DNA of 64,000 bases from Bacillus sp. FJAT-14578 (GCF_000504165.1 NZ_AYSE01000007.1:310001-374000); one strand, 5' to 3'; positions 46,345-55,783 are shown, counted from the first letter of the stretch. The notes: generated by a model from the letters alone, not told the origin. Numbers and translations are program-made.

Positions 46345-46800
46345 ATGCTTTCTTTCAAGCTTTATGAAAAAGATGATCAGCCGTTTTTTGAAAAGCTTAT
46401 TCAAGATAGCATTGCCTGGCAAGAGGAAGAATGTTCAGTTTCAGATTTGGCATCATATATGCAGAAATACGAGATGATGAATGGCCAATGGACACTTTGG
46501 TCTAAAATTGGGAAGCCGCTTGGGATAGCATTTACGGTTGATTGGGCCCCTTCAAATGAAAAGCCTTGGATTGGTACCATTTTAGTGGATGGACAAGCGC
46601 GAAAAAAAGGATACGGAAAACAGATTGTGGACGAAATTGCCGAGCGGTACAAAAAGGAAGGCCATGATGTTTTATTTGCCGCCGTTCCGCTGCAACGGAT
46701 AGAGTGGATGAAATTTTTGGCCATGTGCGGGTTTGAACAATTTAAGGTGGAAGAAAATGAACGAAATCAGCCGTATATGGTGATGACAAGACCCCTTTGA
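46345..46800 (+). CDS. GNAT-family N-acetyltransferase
   Basis: A 151-residue acetyltransferase. The acetyl-CoA motif A region IGTILVDGQARKKGYGKQIVDEIAERY (R/Q-x-x-G-x-G/A pattern KKGYGK) is clear near residues 75-100; C-terminal FLAMCGFEQFKVEEN completes the fold. Substrate unknown. It is translationally close to yktC, 2 bases downstream. Confidence 0.85.
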   Translation: MLSFKLYEKDDQPFFEKLIQDSIAWQEEECSVSDLASYMQKYEMMNGQWTLWSKIGKPLGIAFTVDWAPSNEKPWIGTILVDGQARKKGYGKQIVDEIAERYKKEGHDVLFAAVPLQRIEWMKFLAMCGFEQFKVEENERNQPYMVMTRPL

Positions 46801-46933
46801 TGATAATGAATGCGGTCGTGAACCCCTTAGAGAGACTTCAAAACAGCAGTCTCCCTCCCCATTGGTGAGGGACAAGATAGTTGAAAAGTTTTTTAAATGG
46901 AACATGGAGGTTAATCTCTTCTGTGACATCATA

Positions 46934-47088
46934 AAAGGCTGTCCTATAAGTCTCCAATTATCACAAAAACTCATTTTTACTGAAAGGATCCGTCACAACA
47001 TTCCTTGGCTTTACTGGATTTTCATGACGGGTCCTTTCAAGAGGATGGATCGAAAGGTATGCATTACATACCTTTCGATCCATCCTCT
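46934..47088 (-). repeat. Family 1 repeat, full copy, reversed
   Basis: Read on the minus strand: GAGGATGGATCGAAAGGTAT..ATACCTTTCGATCCATCCTC, then GAAAGGACCCGTCATG..GACGGATCCTTTC, then CTTATAGGACAGCC. Hairpin 1 ends 2 bases from the stop codon of ylaF. Confidence 0.85.
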
Positions 47089-47090
47089 TT

Positions 47091-47276
47091 CTATAATTCT
47101 CCCCGCTCACGCATTTTCTTTTTTGTGGAAAATCCCAAACCCATAATGATAAATAAACCGATAATGGATACAATAATGCCTATGATACTTTTTTCGCCGA
47201 TAAAGACGCCGACGGCCATAAGACAAGTGGCGGCTAAAATAGAGTAAACAAGAAAAATCCATTTAAATTCTTTCAT
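47091..47276 (-). CDS. ylaF: Small membrane protein YlaF
   Basis: A 61-residue protein with two membrane segments: WIFLVYSILAATCLMAVGVF and IIGIIVSIIGLFIIMGLGF, then a basic tail KKKMRERGEL. ATG 47276 is used because GGGAGGG lies about 7 bases upstream. Divergent from typA, as in B. subtilis. Function unknown. Confidence 0.85.
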   Translation of the reverse strand: MKEFKWIFLVYSILAATCLMAVGVFIGEKSIIGIIVSIIGLFIIMGLGFSTKKKMRERGEL

Positions 47277-47386
47277 CCATATCCCTCCCTGACAAGCAAT
47301 ACAATAAGTGTACATAAAAGTATTCCGCATTTCTACATGTATTATGATATAATATCTTAGTTATTATGAACATTAGGAGTGAAAAC

Positions 47387-49231
47387 GTGAAGATTCGTCA
47401 AGATTTACGCAATATTGCGATTATAGCCCACGTAGACCATGGGAAAACAACATTAGTAGACCAGCTTTTACGTCAATCCGGTACGTTCCGTGTAAATGAG
47501 CAAGTAGAGGAACGCGCAATGGATTCAAACGATCTTGAACGTGAGCGCGGTATTACCATTTTGGCTAAAAATACTGCGATTAACTATAAAGATACTCGCA
47601 TCAACATTTTAGATACACCTGGCCATGCCGACTTCGGCGGTGAAGTAGAGCGTATCATGAAAATGGTTGACGGCGTATTATTAGTTGTTGATGCATACGA
47701 AGGCTGTATGCCGCAAACGCGCTTCGTATTAAAAAAAGCATTAGAGCAAAACTTAACGCCAATTGTCGTGGTAAATAAAATCGACCGCGATTTTGCCCGT
47801 CCAGAAGAAGTGGTAGATGAAGTAATCGATTTGTTCATTGAATTAGGTGCGAATGAAGAACAATTAGAATTCCCGGTTGTTTTTGCTTCAGCGATGAACG
47901 GGACGGCAAGTTTGGATCCAGATCCGACAAAACAAGAAGAAAACATGTCTTCGCTATTTGATACGATTATCGAAAACATCCCGGCACCTGTCGATAATAG
48001 CGACGAGCCTCTTCAGTTCCAAGTAGCCATGTTAGACTATAATGATTATGTAGGCCGTATCGGTGTTGGACGAGTGTTCCGCGGAGAAATGAAAGTAGGG
48101 CAGCAAGTAGCGCTCATGAAGTTGGACGGTTCTGTCAAACAATTCCGTGTAACAAAAATGTTTGGCTTTATCGGATTAAAACGTGTTGAAATCCAAGAAG
48201 CAAAAGCTGGAGACTTAATTGCGGTTTCCGGGATGGAAGACATTAACGTAGGGGAAACGGTTTGTCCGACTGAACATCAGGAAGCCCTGCCAGTTTTACG
48301 TATCGACGAGCCGACATTGCAAATGACATTCCTTGTAAACAACAGTCCATTTGCAGGTCGTGAAGGGAAGTTTGTAACAGCACGTAAAATTGAAGAACGC
48401 CTTCGTTCACAGCTTGAAACAGATGTGAGTTTACGTGTAGAAAATACGGATTCACCGGATGCATGGATTGTGTCAGGACGCGGTGAACTTCACCTTTCTA
48501 TTTTAATTGAAAACATGCGTCGTGAAGGATATGAGCTTCAAGTATCCAAGCCGGAAGTTATCGTGAGGGAAATTGACGGGGTAAGATGTGAACCTGTTGA
48601 GCGTGTGCAAATCGATGTTCCTGAAGAGCACACAGGAGCCATTATGGAGTCTATGGGTGCACGTAAAGGTGAAATGGTTGACATGATCAATAATGGAAGC
48701 GGACAAGTTCGCCTAATCTTTATGGTGCCGGCTCGCGGATTAATTGGTTATACAACTGAATTCTTATCCTTAACAAGAGGTTTCGGTATCATTAACCATT
48801 CATTCGACAGCTATCAGCCGATGCAGCCGGGACAAGTAGGAGGACGCCGTCAAGGTGTACTTGTATCAATGGACACAGGCAAAGCGTCAACTTATGGCAT
48901 CATGGGTGTAGAAGATCGCGGAATTATTTTTGTTGAGGCGGGTACGGACGTATATGAAGGTATGATTGTTGGTGAACATACACGTGATAACGACCTTGTC
49001 GTGAACGTTTGTAAAGTAAAGCAAGCAACAAATATCCGTTCTGCCAATAAAGATCAAACGACGACCATGAAAAAACCTCGCATCATGTCATTGGAGCAAT
49101 CTCTTGAGTATTTGAACGAAGACGAATACTGTGAAATTACACCTGAATCGATTCGATTACGCAAGAAAATTCTAGATAAAAATGAACGTGAAAGAATCGC
49201 GAAGAAAAAGAAATACGCAGAAATGCAATAA
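47387..49231 (+). CDS. typA: Ribosome-associated GTPase TypA/BipA
   Basis: A 614-residue translational GTPase of the EF-G-like family, needed for ribosome assembly and growth at low temperature or stress. G1 AHVDHGKTT, G3 DTPGHADFGGE, G4 NKIDR, then domains II-III and the BipA-specific C-terminal domain. GTG 47387 (VKIRQDLRNIAI) is used because TAGGAG lies 7 bases upstream, and it gives a protein near the usual 612 residues; the longer ATG frame includes the ribosome site. Convergent pair of ylaF upstream. Confidence 0.95.
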   Translation: MKIRQDLRNIAIIAHVDHGKTTLVDQLLRQSGTFRVNEQVEERAMDSNDLERERGITILAKNTAINYKDTRINILDTPGHADFGGEVERIMKMVDGVLLVVDAYEGCMPQTRFVLKKALEQNLTPIVVVNKIDRDFARPEEVVDEVIDLFIELGANEEQLEFPVVFASAMNGTASLDPDPTKQEENMSSLFDTIIENIPAPVDNSDEPLQFQVAMLDYNDYVGRIGVGRVFRGEMKVGQQVALMKLDGSVKQFRVTKMFGFIGLKRVEIQEAKAGDLIAVSGMEDINVGETVCPTEHQEALPVLRIDEPTLQMTFLVNNSPFAGREGKFVTARKIEERLRSQLETDVSLRVENTDSPDAWIVSGRGELHLSILIENMRREGYELQVSKPEVIVREIDGVRCEPVERVQIDVPEEHTGAIMESMGARKGEMVDMINNGSGQVRLIFMVPARGLIGYTTEFLSLTRGFGIINHSFDSYQPMQPGQVGGRRQGVLVSMDTGKASTYGIMGVEDRGIIFVEAGTDVYEGMIVGEHTRDNDLVVNVCKVKQATNIRSANKDQTTTMKKPRIMSLEQSLEYLNEDEYCEITPESIRLRKKILDKNERERIAKKKKYAEMQ

Positions 49232-49264
49232 TGTTTAAAGGCAGCAAAGGGAGGGGGAGATGAA

Positions 49265-49582
49265 ATGGACGTAAAAGAGCATTTGTCCTTTTTTGCCGCT
49301 CTTTATAAGGTAGGGGACAACCCGGAGGCAGGAATGTGGTTATTGTATTTGACCATCTTTGCATTGTCTGTTCTTGTATATAAATTGGGGTTCGCCAAGA
49401 AACTTCCGATTTTAAAATCAGCCGTCATCTATACGTTTCTTGCCCTCGGTTGTACTGTTTTGACATTTTTAGGCATCTTTTTGCCTGTAGCAGAAGGATT
49501 AGTTGTCGCAGCCCTCGTATTAATTATATATAAGATTCGCTTGTATCAATCAAAAAAGCAAGAAGCGAATTCGAATTTGTAA
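49265..49582 (+). CDS. ylaH: Membrane protein YlaH
   Basis: A 105-residue protein with three membrane segments ([40 protein letters not shown] and [15 protein letters not shown]). The protein begins [28 protein letters not shown] precedes the ATG. It matches YlaH by position directly after typA. Function unknown; probably cotranscribed with the next gene, 15 bases downstream. Confidence 0.87.
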   Translation: MDVKEHLSFFAALYKVGDNPEAGMWLLYLTIFALSVLVYKLGFAKKLPILKSAVIYTFLALGCTVLTFLGIFLPVAEGLVVAALVLIIYKIRLYQSKKQEANSNL

Positions 49583-49597
49583 AAAGGGGCTGTCAGC

Positions 49598-49885
49598 ATG
49601 AAATCGGTTCAAGATACGATATACAATTGGTTGACGATTAAGGTCGTGGCGGATGCCAGGCCGGATGATCATGCTGCACAAGAAACGCTTTCGTTTTTTG
49701 AACAGTTATTAACGGTGGACCATCAAGTAGAGAATGTACGGTTTACGAAAGATGACATCATGTATCTTGTGACGTATATGGTAGGTGGGGAAGAAAAGGT
49801 TGCGCGCTTTCCTGTCGAGTTAATCGATATCATGTATGAACAAATCGAGAAAGAACCGCATAAATATGTAAACTATCCTCAATAA
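49598..49885 (+). CDS. Conserved hypothetical protein
   Basis: A 95-residue soluble protein (MKSVQDTIYNWLTIKVVADA..MYLVTYMVGGEEKVARFPVEL) with mixed alpha/beta pattern and no motif I recognise. AAAGGGGCTGTCAGC precedes the ATG. It lies in the ylaH transcript and ends at a bidirectional terminator shared with ylaI. Confidence 0.8.
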   Translation: MKSVQDTIYNWLTIKVVADARPDDHAAQETLSFFEQLLTVDHQVENVRFTKDDIMYLVTYMVGGEEKVARFPVELIDIMYEQIEKEPHKYVNYPQ

Positions 49886-49924
49886 AAAATACTCATCCCC
49901 TGCCGGGGGATGAGTATTTTTTTC
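49886..49924. terminator. Bidirectional terminator before ylaI
   Basis: AAAAATACTCATCCCC and GGGGATGAGTATTTTT arms around TGCCG, with T runs for both genes. Confidence 0.9.
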
Positions 49925-50134
49925 TTACCAATCTTCTTCTACTTTCCGTGATTGATATAAGTTGAATTTACCTGATGCGGCTCTTTCCTTTGTGCGCTTT
50001 TCAATTCGGCTATGGCAATCCGAGCACATGTATGTATGAATAGGGCGATTACGCAAGCGTTTAGCTGTTAATGTTTCATCCTCAATGGACTCAATTTTGT
50101 CACATAATACACACTTCACTCTCATTTTTTCCAC
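49925..50134 (-). CDS. ylaI: Zinc-ribbon protein YlaI
   Basis: A 69-residue protein with CVLC and CSDC pairs (residues about 8-11 and 38-41), a zinc ribbon of the DUF2197/YlaI family. RNRPIHTYMCSDCHSRI is characteristic. Function unknown. GGTGG lies about 8 bases before the ATG. It is convergent with the plus-strand gene at 49598. Confidence 0.87.
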   Translation of the reverse strand: MEKMRVKCVLCDKIESIEDETLTAKRLRNRPIHTYMCSDCHSRIEKRTKERAASGKFNLYQSRKVEEDW

Positions 50135-50338
50135 CTCAAAGCTTTAATTGTTATAAAAATAAAGGATATATTGATTATGAGCGGAAAGAAAGAAGGATGT
50201 CAATTTATTTTCGTCGAAGAATGCTCATGAAGGAAAAAACGTGATGGTATTTAACATGATGAAATTTTCACGTTTCCTTTATTAGAAAAAATAGGTACTA
50301 TAAAGTAAAATCAATAATGAATTTGGGAGGGAATTAAG

Positions 50339-50794
50339 TTGGCTAATCAAGTAGAACAAACCTTAATTGAACCATTATTCGATAGCTTGCAAAAGGAACG
50401 CTTTGTAACTTTGGCAACGGTGGATTTTGAAACGAAAGCGCCAAATGTCAGTGCTATTTCATGGATTTTAGCGAAAGATTCATCTCATATTTATTTTGCA
50501 GTGGACAACCGTTCCCGGATTGTAACCAATATCCAAAACCACAGCGGTGTAGTTATTAATATTATTGCGAATGAATCTTGTTATTCCATTAGCGGTTCTG
50601 CTTCGGTAAAACAAGAACGATTAGAGGGAGTTCCATTAAAGCTGGCATTGATTGAAGTAAACATTACCGAAGTGCGTGATGTCATGTTTTATGGATCTAA
50701 AATTGCAGCAGAGCCTGTATATGAAAAAACATATGATCCAACGGCTGCCGCGAAGCTTGATAAACAAGTAATGGATGCGATGAGACATGTGTGA
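50339..50794 (+). CDS. Pyridoxamine 5'-phosphate oxidase-fold protein
   Basis: A 151-residue split-barrel flavin-binding-like protein. FVTLATVDFETKAPNVSAISWI is typical of the fold's first strand, and VVINIIANESCYSISGSAS follows. Small members bind FMN, heme or F420, so the substrate is open. TTG 50339 start, GGGAGGG 6-7 bases upstream. It is not a standard B. subtilis yla gene and may be an addition at this position. A bidirectional terminator with ylaJ follows. Confidence 0.82.
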   Translation: MANQVEQTLIEPLFDSLQKERFVTLATVDFETKAPNVSAISWILAKDSSHIYFAVDNRSRIVTNIQNHSGVVINIIANESCYSISGSASVKQERLEGVPLKLALIEVNITEVRDVMFYGSKIAAEPVYEKTYDPTAAAKLDKQVMDAMRHV

Positions 50795-50796
50795 CA

Positions 50797-50840
50797 ACAA
50801 ATAAAACAGAGGGACCTCGTTCGGTCCATCTGTTTTATTT
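50797..50840. terminator. Bidirectional terminator, overlaps ylaJ end
   Basis: CAAATAAAACAGAGGGACC and GGTCCATCTGTTTTATTTG are arms with one mismatch around TCGTTC. The ylaJ stop codon (50835) is inside the right arm. Confidence 0.85.
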
Positions 50841-51431
50841 GTATAGATGATTATTGGATTGATCTTGTTGTTCTTTCTTTAATTCTTTTTGTTCGCCAGC
50901 CGGAAGTTTATCGTCATTCGTTTCCGTTTCCGATGGATTTTTTCTTATTTCACTTGCCGCTTCAGGGATAATTCGTCCAGCGATATCAGCAAGTTCTTCT
51001 AAAAAACCGGTAACAGGCTTGCCGTTTCGAATATCGCCTCCGATTTCGCGTAAACGCGCATAGGTATCCGGATCAGCGATGACAATCGCGTTTGCTCCAA
51101 AAGGATCTTTTTTTAAGCTTTCTGCTACTGAATATTTGATAGACCCGACTTCCGAACGCTCTAATTTCGCATCTACGTCAATTCCTACTAATGCGTACTT
51201 TCCAACAACTACAGCAGTCGCATCATTGACATTTGGAATACTGGAGGCGAGCTGGACGAGATGGCGCGAAATATCCTCGGCGGAACGCTTTTGAACCTGT
51301 TCAGGTACACTGTTTTTAACTCGAATCAATTCTGCTTGGTTATCGTTTTCTTCAACAGATTGTTGATTCATGGAACAAGCGGATAAAATACAAGAGAAAA
51401 AGACTGTGAAAAGCAAGAGCCGTTTGGCCAT
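50835..51431 (-). CDS. ylaJ: YhcN/YlaJ-family sporulation lipoprotein
   Basis: A 198-residue lipoprotein. MAKRLLLFTVFFSCILSAC gives a signal with lipobox Cys near 19. The central YhcN/YlaJ domain runs from HLVQLASSIPNVNDATAVVV to about residue 165, then an acidic/basic Gln-rich tail. The family includes germination or spore-cortex related proteins. AAAGGGGGATTTTTTC precedes the ATG. It is divergent from ylaK. Confidence 0.88.
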   Translation of the reverse strand: MAKRLLLFTVFFSCILSACSMNQQSVEENDNQAELIRVKNSVPEQVQKRSAEDISRHLVQLASSIPNVNDATAVVVGKYALVGIDVDAKLERSEVGSIKYSVAESLKKDPFGANAIVIADPDTYARLREIGGDIRNGKPVTGFLEELADIAGRIIPEAASEIRKNPSETETNDDKLPAGEQKELKKEQQDQSNNHLYK

Positions 51432-51580
51432 ATGAAAAAATCCCCCTTTTTACTTGAGATTCTTGTCTTTATTGTTTAATAAATCTTCTATCTTTATACG
51501 TTAATTCATATATTTAAGACAAACGTTCCTTCATCAATGTTCACTTACATAAGGGAGGCGAGAAAGGGAGCCATCAAGTA

Positions 51581-51628
51581 GTGGATGGAGCCAACATTTA
51601 CTACTTCTCGAAAAACTACTTGGGGTAG
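51581..51628 (+). CDS. Possible 15-codon leader peptide of ylaK
   Basis: GTG 51581 opens MDGANIYYFSKNYLG; its TAG stop (51626-51628) overlaps the TAGGAGG ribosome site of ylaK, giving possible translational coupling. AAAGGGAG lies 11 bases upstream. The same DNA forms alternative pairings (AAGTAGT with either of two ACTACTT segments). Confidence 0.3.
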   Translation: MDGANIYYFSKNYLG

Positions 51629-51639
51629 GAGGCGGAAGA

Positions 51640-52968
51640 TTGAGAAAAGTTTATGTATTAGATACGAATGTTTTATTGCAAGATCCGCATTCGATTTTTT
51701 CTTTTGAAGATAATGAAGTGGTGATACCGGCTGTCGTATTGGAGGAAGTAGACTCTAAAAAACGAAATATGGATGAGGTGGGCAGAAATGCCCGGCATGT
51801 TTCCAAACTTATTGATAATTTAAGGCAAGATGGAAAGCTTCATGAGAAAATTCCACTGGAAACAGGAGGATTTTTACGGATTGAGCTGAACCACCGTTCA
51901 TTCCATCAACTTCAGGAGATTTTTGTAGAGAAGACGAACGACAATCGTATATTGGCTGTGGCCAAAAATTTATCACTTGAAGAAGAAACGAAAGAAGAGG
52001 GAAGACAAGTTATTTTAGTAAGCAAAGATGTACTTGTACGAGTGAAAGCAGATGCGATCGGGTTAGAGGCTGAAGATTTTTTGAGTGACAGAGTCGTAGA
52101 GTATGACAGTATTTATAAAGGGTTTTTAGAAGTATACATTCAAAAGGATTTACTAAGTATGTTTTATGAAAAAGGGGAATTACCTCTTTCCCAGATGGCG
52201 AATCATCCTTTTTATCCAAACCAGTTCGTTGTAATGAAAGACGCATTTGGAAGCTCGGGTTCGGCTGTCGGAATTGTAGATCAAGCAGGAAAAAAAGTTC
52301 GTAAGCTTGTATACGAATATGATCATATATGGGGAATCAAGCCGAGGAATGTCCAGCAAACGATGGCACTGGAGCTTTTGCTCCGGGATGATGTATCCCT
52401 TGTGACATTAATCGGGAAAGCTGGAACAGGGAAAACGCTCCTTGCATTGGCTGCAGGTTTAATGCAAACCGAAGATTTGGGTTATTTCAAAAAACTGCTG
52501 GTCGCACGGCCTATCGTTCCCGTCGGAAAGGATCTCGGTTTTCTGCCGGGAGAAAAACAAGAAAAATTAAGGCCCTGGGTCCAGCCCATTTATGATAACT
52601 TAGAGTATTTATTTAATACGAAAAAACCGGGAGAACTTGATGCTATTTTAGCAGGCATGGGATCAATTGAAGTAGAGGCTCTCACGTACATTCGCGGAAG
52701 AAGCATCCCAGACCAGTTTATCATCATTGATGAAGCCCAAAATTTGACAAAACATGAAGTGAAAACGATTTTAACAAGGGTAGGAGAACGAAGCAAAATT
52801 GTGTTAATGGGAGATCCGGCTCAAATCGACCACCCTTATTTGGACGAATATAACAATGGACTCACATATGTAGTAGAAAAATTTAAAGATCAAAAGATTT
52901 CCGGACATGTCAACCTTGTTAAAGGGGAGCGCTCTGCTCTGGCACAGCTGGCAGCAGATTTGCTCTAA
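51640..52968 (+). CDS. phoH2: PhoH2-type PIN-PhoH ATPase YlaK
   Basis: A 442-residue protein. N-terminal PIN nuclease domain (MRKVYVLDTNVLLQDPHSIF, acidic residues including EEVDSKKRN and KTNDNRILAVA) followed by a PhoH ATPase domain with Walker A LIGKAGTGKTLLALAAG near 260 and Walker B FIIIDEAQNLT near 365. Family members are ATP-dependent RNA helicase/RNases in mycobacteria. TTG start with AGGAGGCGGAAGA upstream. A possible short leader frame overlaps its ribosome site. An AGGAGGACTC/GAGTCCTCCT hairpin follows at 53053-53090. Confidence 0.92.
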   Translation: MRKVYVLDTNVLLQDPHSIFSFEDNEVVIPAVVLEEVDSKKRNMDEVGRNARHVSKLIDNLRQDGKLHEKIPLETGGFLRIELNHRSFHQLQEIFVEKTNDNRILAVAKNLSLEEETKEEGRQVILVSKDVLVRVKADAIGLEAEDFLSDRVVEYDSIYKGFLEVYIQKDLLSMFYEKGELPLSQMANHPFYPNQFVVMKDAFGSSGSAVGIVDQAGKKVRKLVYEYDHIWGIKPRNVQQTMALELLLRDDVSLVTLIGKAGTGKTLLALAAGLMQTEDLGYFKKLLVARPIVPVGKDLGFLPGEKQEKLRPWVQPIYDNLEYLFNTKKPGELDAILAGMGSIEVEALTYIRGRSIPDQFIIIDEAQNLTKHEVKTILTRVGERSKIVLMGDPAQIDHPYLDEYNNGLTYVVEKFKDQKISGHVNLVKGERSALAQLAADLL

Positions 52969-53138
52969 GGGGTATGAAAGCACTCCTCCAAGCGGCTGAA
53001 AAAGGATGAAGGCGATATACAGAAAAAAGACTGTCAATCCCTTCCAAACAAGAGGAGGACTCACCTGGAAAAATTTCTTGTCGAGTCCTCCTGCAGGGTG
53101 GGAGGTTGCGTTCATTATGTTAAATCGGGAGGGTCTTC

Positions 53139-53648
53139 TTATTTAATGATAAATTTGCGAATATGTTTAATTGGTTCATTCCGATTAGAACCGTCGCCAA
53201 AATAAATGTGGACAGGACCGTCTTCTTTAAGAGGCTTACCATTATGGGAGAAAGCCAAAATAAACGTATCTGCTTCTTGAAGCGGGACTTCGATCGTCTT
53301 ATTTTCTGTTTCAATTAAGCAAACAGATGCATCTTCACCCGGCTCCGCGTTCTTTAAAAAATGCTTGAAGGCGATTCCAAATGAACCGTTTATAATTTTT
53401 TCTTTTTCAAACTTTTTCTCTGTTTTTAATGTCGGAGGGAAGACCGCTCCTTCACGTATTTCCCGGTCCCATTGAGCAGAGATATTCTTTGTATAAGCAG
53501 CCAGCTCGTCCTCTTTTTCGGTATTTGAAATAAAGTAATTATTTAAATCCACTTTACGATCATCGAAAATCCAAACCCCCGGATCTAACGTGATTTTGTA
53601 TTTTACATTTCCTTCGATAGGTAAAATATTTTCCATCTTTGTCACCAT
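53139..53648 (-). CDS. ylaL: YlaL-like conserved protein
   Basis: A 165-169-residue soluble protein with NILPIEGNVKYKITLDPGVW, IFDDRKVDLNNYF and a C-terminal FILAFSHNGKPLKEDG. Position between ylaK and ylaN supports YlaL. No function. The start is unsure: ATG 53648, or the ATG four codons in (MENILPIEG), which is a little better spaced from AAAAAGG. Convergent with ylaK. Confidence 0.75.
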   Translation of the reverse strand: MVTKMENILPIEGNVKYKITLDPGVWIFDDRKVDLNNYFISNTEKEDELAAYTKNISAQWDREIREGAVFPPTLKTEKKFEKEKIINGSFGIAFKHFLKNAEPGEDASVCLIETENKTIEVPLQEADTFILAFSHNGKPLKEDGPVHIYFGDGSNRNEPIKHIRKFIIK

Positions 53649-53796
53649 TCCTTTTTCCCCAAGTCTCTTTTAGTATAAAGATTTTATGGAAAGATGTCAC
53701 CATTTGACTGTCCTGTTTTTTCTTGCAATTTCAACAGTTTAACGATATTATTTAAAGATAGAATCAGGAATATGCTCGGGAACGGAGGGACTGATT

Positions 53797-54078
53797 TTGA
53801 CGCCTGAGATTACAATAGATCATCGTGATAAAGCATATGCGCTCTTAAAAGCAGATGCGGAGAAAATTTTAAAGCTTATTCAAGTACAAATGGATAATCT
53901 TACGATGCCGCAATGTCCGTTGTATGAAGAAGTTTTAGATACACAAATGTTCGGATTATCGAGGGAGATTGACTTTGCCGTACGTCTGGAACTTATTGAC
54001 GAACCTACGGGGAAAGCATTGTTAGATCGTCTTGAACGTGAACTGTCAGCGCTGCATGAAGCGTTTACAAAAAAGTAA
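53797..54078 (+). CDS. ylaN: YlaN/Fpa, Fur-interacting iron-homeostasis protein
   Basis: A 93-residue helical protein of the UPF0358 family ([40 protein letters not shown]). In B. subtilis and Staphylococcus, YlaN binds Fe(II) and Fur and is needed under iron limitation. TTG 53797 start with GGAGGG 7 bases upstream. It precedes ftsW, as in B. subtilis; the glutaminase gene between ylaL and ylaN in that species is missing. Confidence 0.92.
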   Translation: MTPEITIDHRDKAYALLKADAEKILKLIQVQMDNLTMPQCPLYEEVLDTQMFGLSREIDFAVRLELIDEPTGKALLDRLERELSALHEAFTKK

Positions 54079-54098
54079 GCGACAATATACACTCAGTT

Positions 54099-54133
54099 AA
54101 CTCAAACTATAATTTCCTTAGTTTGAGTTTTTT
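54099..54133 (+). terminator. Terminator after ylaN
   Basis: AACTCAAACTA and TAGTTTGAGTT arms with an 8-9-base loop, then TTTTTT. The remaining gap to ftsW (to 54431) is AT-rich with no other feature I can support. Confidence 0.88.
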
Positions 54134-54431
54134 CATAAGAGACTGACGGCTCATTTCAGTTCATAAAACAAGATTCTCTTCCTTTTCTGAGCTGATAAAT
54201 CCTTATGAAAAAATGCACCATTGGCTGGTTTTATTGAGGAATAGGGCGGCACTTTCTTTTATAAAAGCCGCCTGCAAGCGTAAAATGAGAGGTAAGGAAA
54301 TAGAATTTATACAGATTCGTTCATAAATATAACAATTTTCCTCCACAAAAATAGAGAAAATATAGTAAGATGGAAGTAACAGTCTTGTTGCTTCATACCT
54401 TCCAAAATGGATGTGTAAAGGAAGAGGTAAG

Positions 54432-55655
54432 ATGTTTAAAAGAATGTTCCGATATTACGATTATTCCCTTATTATTGCCATCGTGTGTTTATGCGCAATT
54501 GGACTCGTCATGATTTACAGTGCGAGTATGGTTACGAGTGTGACACGTTTTGATGTGCCTTACGATTATTTTTACAATCGTCAAAAAATATGGCTCGCAT
54601 TTTCTTTTTTGGTGTTTTTCGCCACAATGATACTGCCATATAAAATCTATTTAAAATTGATTCCAATTGCGATTGGAATCATCATCGCTACATTATTCAT
54701 TTTATTTATACTTGGATTATTTGGGCTTGGACACACGGCTGGGAATGCAACAAGTTGGTTTAAAGTTGGCGGAGCCAGCGTTCAGCCGGCAGAGTTCGCG
54801 AAAATTGGACTTGTTATGTATTTAGCTATGGTCTTTTCAAAAAGACAAGAATACATCAATGACTTCCGAAAAGCATTTATTGGACCCATTGCCATCACTC
54901 TCATTATTGTAGGTCTTGTTATGGTTCAGCCTGACTTTGGAACGGCCATGATCATTGGCGTGATAGCCGCAGGTGTAATGTCATGTTCAGGAATCAGCTT
55001 AAAAACCTTCTTTAAATTGGTTCGACTGGCAATAGGTCTCGCTTTAGTAGCAATCCCTATTGGAATGGTGACAGGTTATGTATCCGAAGAACGTATATCG
55101 CGCTTCACGGGAGCAAGCGATCCGTTCAAGCATGCGGAAGATGCCGGTTATCAGCTTGTGAATTCCTATTTAGCCATTGGTTCCGGTGGGATTAAAGGAT
55201 TGGGTCTTGGGGAAAGCATTCAAAAGTATGGGTATTTGCCAGAATCCCATACCGATTTTATCATGGCGGTCATTGCTGAAGAATTGGGATTCTTCGGTGT
55301 GTCAATCGTCTTGATATTGTTATTCTTCATCGTAGCCAAAACATTGCTGTTGGCTAAAAAGTGTGATGACCCATTCGGCAGTTTAATTTGTGTAGGAGTG
55401 GGCACCATGATCGGTTTGCAGTCGGCTATCAACCTTGGCGGTTTAACCGGATTAATTCCCATCACAGGGGTTCCTCTACCGTTTATTAGCTATGGTGGTT
55501 CTTCCCTTGTATTATTGATGATTTCAATGGGACTCGTTGTGAACATTTCCATGTTTGTCAATTATCGAAAAGATAAGAAAAAACAAGGGAATATGCCGCA
55601 ACAAAAAGCGGGTGCTAAAAAAGGAAGCACAATCTCTTTAAATTCAGATGTGTAA
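54432..55655 (+). CDS. ftsW: Peptidoglycan glycosyltransferase FtsW
   Basis: A 407-residue SEDS polymerase for division septa. About ten membrane segments; conserved WFKVGGASVQPAEFAKIG and PDFGTAMI, SHTDFIMAVIAEELGFFG and the PLPFISYGGSS end motif. ATG 54432 is used: AAGGAAGAGG lies just upstream, and an upstream in-frame ATG would be too close. It precedes pycA as in B. subtilis ylaO. An ACGATGGGGA/TCCCCATCGT hairpin at 55657-55678 may end it, though without a T run. Confidence 0.94.
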   Translation: MFKRMFRYYDYSLIIAIVCLCAIGLVMIYSASMVTSVTRFDVPYDYFYNRQKIWLAFSFLVFFATMILPYKIYLKLIPIAIGIIIATLFILFILGLFGLGHTAGNATSWFKVGGASVQPAEFAKIGLVMYLAMVFSKRQEYINDFRKAFIGPIAITLIIVGLVMVQPDFGTAMIIGVIAAGVMSCSGISLKTFFKLVRLAIGLALVAIPIGMVTGYVSEERISRFTGASDPFKHAEDAGYQLVNSYLAIGSGGIKGLGLGESIQKYGYLPESHTDFIMAVIAEELGFFGVSIVLILLFFIVAKTLLLAKKCDDPFGSLICVGVGTMIGLQSAINLGGLTGLIPITGVPLPFISYGGSSLVLLMISMGLVVNISMFVNYRKDKKKQGNMPQQKAGAKKGSTISLNSDV

Positions 55656-55691
55656 AACGATGGGGACTTCCCCATCGTTCTATATATATTT

Positions 55692-55783
55692 TGTCTCTGT
55701 TAAATGATAGTGTTGATTTCCAATCTTTTTTGACATTCTTACGAAAGCCGGAGTCAAAATAAATATTGGACCTTAACAGAGCC
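55692..55783 (+). repeat. Family 3 inverted-repeat element (92 bp)
   Basis: TCTCTGTTAA at the left (55694-55703) is nearly complementary to TTAACAGAGCC at the right (55773-55783). The inner sequence has TGATAGTGTTGATTTCC. It has the same length and ends as the element at 62009-62100. It lies in the pycA leader. No ORF; MITE-like. Confidence 0.65.

Noticed and set aside
47366-47386. Upstream ATG start for typA
   Set aside because: It would place the TAGGAG ribosome site inside the coding region; GTG 47387 gives the usual TypA N-terminus.
53120-53314. Small basic frame overlapping ylaL
   Set aside because: It lies in another frame of the same strand as ylaL and has the look of a shadow; no ribosome site.
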